Of a stretch of DNA of 64,000 bases, positions 62,157 to 64,000 are shown one piece after another. Both the position numbers and the translations under genes were made by a program. Position 1 is the first letter of the stretch, and the number at the start of each line of letters is the position of its first letter. A model generated the notes under the pieces. The model had not been told where the DNA came from. It worked only from the letters and a program-made list of their open reading frames with translations, and did no database searches. Source of the stretch: Fodinibacter luteus (GTDB taxonomy: Bacteria; Actinomycetota; Actinomycetes; Actinomycetales; Dermatophilaceae); contig NZ_BAABGM010000024.1 in NCBI RefSeq assembly GCF_039541575.1, forward strand, positions 1 to 64,000, in the 5' to 3' direction.

Positions 62157-62237
62157 GCCCCGACGGTAGCCCCTGCCGCCGACGGCACCGCGCCGTCGCC
62201 CCCGGACGACGGGTCGACCTGACACACTGTGCGTGAC

Positions 62238-63623
62238 ATGGCCATCAGCGCGTTCGACCTCTTCTCCGTGGGCATCGGCCCCTCCAGCTCGCACACCGTC
62301 GGTCCGATGCGGGCGGCGCGCACCTTCGCGCAGGGTCTGCACGCCGACGGGCTCCTCGACCGCGTCGGTCGCGTGCGCGCCGAGCTGTTCGGCTCGCTCG
62401 GGGCCACCGGCCACGGCCACGGGTCGGTCAAGGCCGTCGTGCTCGGCCTCGAGGGAGAGGCACCCGAGACCACCGACCCGCGCCGGGCCGACCCCCGGCT
62501 GGAGGAGGTGCGGGCGACCGGCATCCTCCGGCTCGCGGGCGCCCACGAGGTGCGCTGCGCGGTCGACACGGACGTCGTGCTGCACCGCCGGGCCACCCTG
62601 CCCTTCCACGCCAACGGCATGCGCTTCACGGCGTTCGCGTCCGCCGACCCGGCCGCGGACGAGCGACCGCTGCGCGAGCGCGACTACTACTCCGTCGGCG
62701 GTGGCTTCGTCCTCGACGAGGACGAGGTCGGCGAGAACGTCATCGTCCCCGACCGCACCCCGGTGCGCTTCCCGTTCACCACCGGCGACGAGCTGCTCGC
62801 CCGCTGCGCGGAGTCGGGGCTGCCGATCAGCGGCGTCATGATGGCCAACGAGCTGTCGTGGCGCACCGAGGCCGAGGTCCGCGAGGGGCTGCTCCACCTG
62901 TGGCAGGTCATGCAGGAGTGCGTCGACGCCGGGTGCCGGTCCGAAGGGGTGCTGCCGGGTGGGCTCAAGGTGCAGCGCCGCGCGCCGCGCCTGGCCCGCC
63001 AGCTGCGCACGGAGCACTCGGGCGACCCCCTCGCGGCGATGGACTGGGTCACCCTGTACGCCCTCGCGGTCAACGAGGAGAACGCCTCCGGCGGGCGGAT
63101 GGTCACGGCGCCGACGAACGGCGCGGCCGGCATCATCCCCGCGGTGCTGCACTACTACACGCGCTTCGTGCCCGGCGCCGACGACGACGGCGTCGTGCGC
63201 TTCCTCCTCACCGCCGCCGCCATCGGCAGCCTCTACAAGGAGAACGCGTCGATCTCCGGGGCCGAGGTCGGCTGCCAGGGCGAGGTCGGCTCGGCGTGCT
63301 CGATGGCGGCCGGGGCCCTCGCCGAGGTGCTCGGCGGCACCCCCGACCAGGCCGAGAACGCCGCCGAGATCGGCATCGAGCACAACCTCGGCCTCACCTG
63401 CGACCCGGTCGGGGGGCTCGTGCAGATCCCGTGCATCGAGCGCAACGCCGTCGCCTCCGTCAAGGCCATCACCGCGGCCCGGATCGCCCTCCGCGGCACC
63501 GGCCGGCAGGTCGTCTCGCTCGACAAGGCGATCCGCACGATGCGCGACACCGGTCGCGACATGAAGGTCAAGTACAAGGAGACCTCGCGGGGCGGGCTCG
63601 CCGTCAACGTCATCGAGTGCTGA
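62238..63623 (+). CDS. sdaA: L-serine ammonia-lyase (iron-sulfur type)
   Basis: 461 residues, single-chain form. Deaminates L-serine to pyruvate. Begins AISAFDLFSVGIGPSSSHTVGPMRAAR, the family start, which supports ATG 62238 over GTG 62229. Iron-sulfur ligands and catalytic region: GAEVGCQGEVGSACSMAAG, GLTCDPVGGLVQIPCIERNA. CACACT lies 9 bases before the ATG. The short gap to the next gene holds a hairpin-forming TGCCGTG-G-CACGGCA near 63650-63664. Confidence 0.95.
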   Translation: MAISAFDLFSVGIGPSSSHTVGPMRAARTFAQGLHADGLLDRVGRVRAELFGSLGATGHGHGSVKAVVLGLEGEAPETTDPRRADPRLEEVRATGILRLAGAHEVRCAVDTDVVLHRRATLPFHANGMRFTAFASADPAADERPLRERDYYSVGGGFVLDEDEVGENVIVPDRTPVRFPFTTGDELLARCAESGLPISGVMMANELSWRTEAEVREGLLHLWQVMQECVDAGCRSEGVLPGGLKVQRRAPRLARQLRTEHSGDPLAAMDWVTLYALAVNEENASGGRMVTAPTNGAAGIIPAVLHYYTRFVPGADDDGVVRFLLTAAAIGSLYKENASISGAEVGCQGEVGSACSMAAGALAEVLGGTPDQAENAAEIGIEHNLGLTCDPVGGLVQIPCIERNAVASVKAITAARIALRGTGRQVVSLDKAIRTMRDTGRDMKVKYKETSRGGLAVNVIEC

Positions 63624-63684
63624 CGCGGCCCCACGACGGTCCGCAGGGTGCCGTGGCACGGCATCCGCGGCCTACCGTGGTGCC

Positions 63685-64000
63685 ATGTCCGTCGACGACG
63701 CCCACACCCGTCCCCCCGGCGCGAGCGACACGACCGTCGCTGCGCTCGGCAAGCTGTCCGAGGCGCTCGAGGTCGTCGAGGAGGCCCGCGGGCTGCTGTA
63801 CGGCTTCCACCGCCGGTGCGGGATGGCCGACCTCGCCCTCGGCGAGGCGGTCGACCTGCTGCGGGAGGCCGGCCACGACGAGCTGGCCGACCGGCTCGAG
63901 ACCGACCTCGTGGGGCGCAACGTCCTCGCCGGGCGGTGGTCCTTCCAGGTCGTCGAGGAGTACGACGACGGCTACTACGGTGCCTTCCGGGAGCACGAGC
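63685..64000 (+). CDS. unknown protein, 5' part (runs off the window)
   Basis: Open from ATG 63685 to the right edge, 105 residues seen. It starts MSVDDAHTRPPGASDTTVAA, has a helical middle (LSEALEVVEEARGLLYGFHRRCGMADLALGEAVDLLREAG) and ends EEYDDGYYGAFREHE, in which aromatic/acidic clusters suggest a folded domain. TACCGT ends 6 bases before the ATG, so a leaderless message is likely. I do not recognise a characterised family. Confidence 0.8.
   Translation, partial: MSVDDAHTRPPGASDTTVAALGKLSEALEVVEEARGLLYGFHRRCGMADLALGEAVDLLREAGHDELADRLETDLVGRNVLAGRWSFQVVEEYDDGYYGAFREHE

Overview
This is a continuous stretch of high-GC chromosome (about 70% or more GC by eye) from an actinobacterium. Evidence: a WhiB7-type iron-sulfur regulator with an AT-hook, a SigR/RsrA thiol-stress pair, mycoredoxin, the AdnA/AdnB helicase-nuclease, ribosomal protein bL37, UPF0182 and DUF3107 proteins, and many starts placed 6-7 bases after a TANNNT -10 box (leaderless mRNAs). 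The gene order from the UPF0182 protein to the ParA-like protein (26-59 kb) matches the Mycobacterium tuberculosis Rv3193c-Rv3213c neighbourhood, and sigR, SRAP, aroA, rsgA match Rv3221A-Rv3228. There is no sign of mycolate or PE/PPE genes; a member of Micrococcales (Intrasporangiaceae/Dermatophilaceae-like) is my inference. I see no IS element, prophage, CRISPR array, integrase or rRNA operon.

Layout. 1-4.7 kb: 3' end of an unknown gene with a repetitive tail, manA, two membrane HD-domain proteins, a small secreted peptide, and bL37. 4.7-10.4 kb: tandem repeats, rsrA-sigR behind a SigR-type promoter, a hydrolase, the SRAP abasic-site protein, DoxX, aroA, rsgA. 10.4-16.4 kb: an oligopeptide/dipeptide-type ABC importer. 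16.7-25.9 kb: hisN-like phosphatase, ogt, two M16 peptidase subunits, ndh, a P-type cation ATPase, a class II amidotransferase. 26.0-26.1 kb: initiator tRNA.

26.2-38.1 kb: UPF0182, PPA1309, PDZ/Lon-like protease, moaE, a DUF2342 protein, NUDIX, a YgjP-type metallopeptidase, DUF5679, an E1-like half protein, an ABC1 kinase, a zinc-ribbon protein, an HhH-GPD glycosylase-like protein, an SDR. 38.1-39.3 kb: whiB7 with a long regulated leader (promoter with upstream AT-rich box, 80-codon uORF, hairpin, intrinsic terminator) and a tiny basic ORF downstream. 39.3-52 kb: uvrD2, mrx1, nudC, a phosphotransferase, adnB, adnA, moeZ. 52-64 kb: TetR, DUF3107, GlsB-type membrane protein, ferritin-like protein, rhlE, beta-CASP nuclease-like protein, alcohol dehydrogenase, ParA-like ATPase, LysR with a divergent small gene, GNAT, RecB-like nuclease, sdaA, and a truncated gene at the right edge.

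How it fits together. Two stress circuits dominate. SigR/RsrA (thiol oxidation) appears to control itself, mrx1, the DUF2342 protein and DUF3107 through GGAAY/GGGAAG-N18-GTT promoters that I could locate. WhiB7 (ribosome-targeting antibiotics) is controlled by a leader whose layout fits transcription attenuation coupled to uORF translation. DNA repair genes are concentrated here (AdnAB, UvrD2, Ogt, SRAP, HhH-GPD, RecB-like). The most noteworthy observations are the whiB7 leader, the set of SigR promoters, the overrepresented octamer GGATGCCG, and several conserved-looking genes of unknown role.
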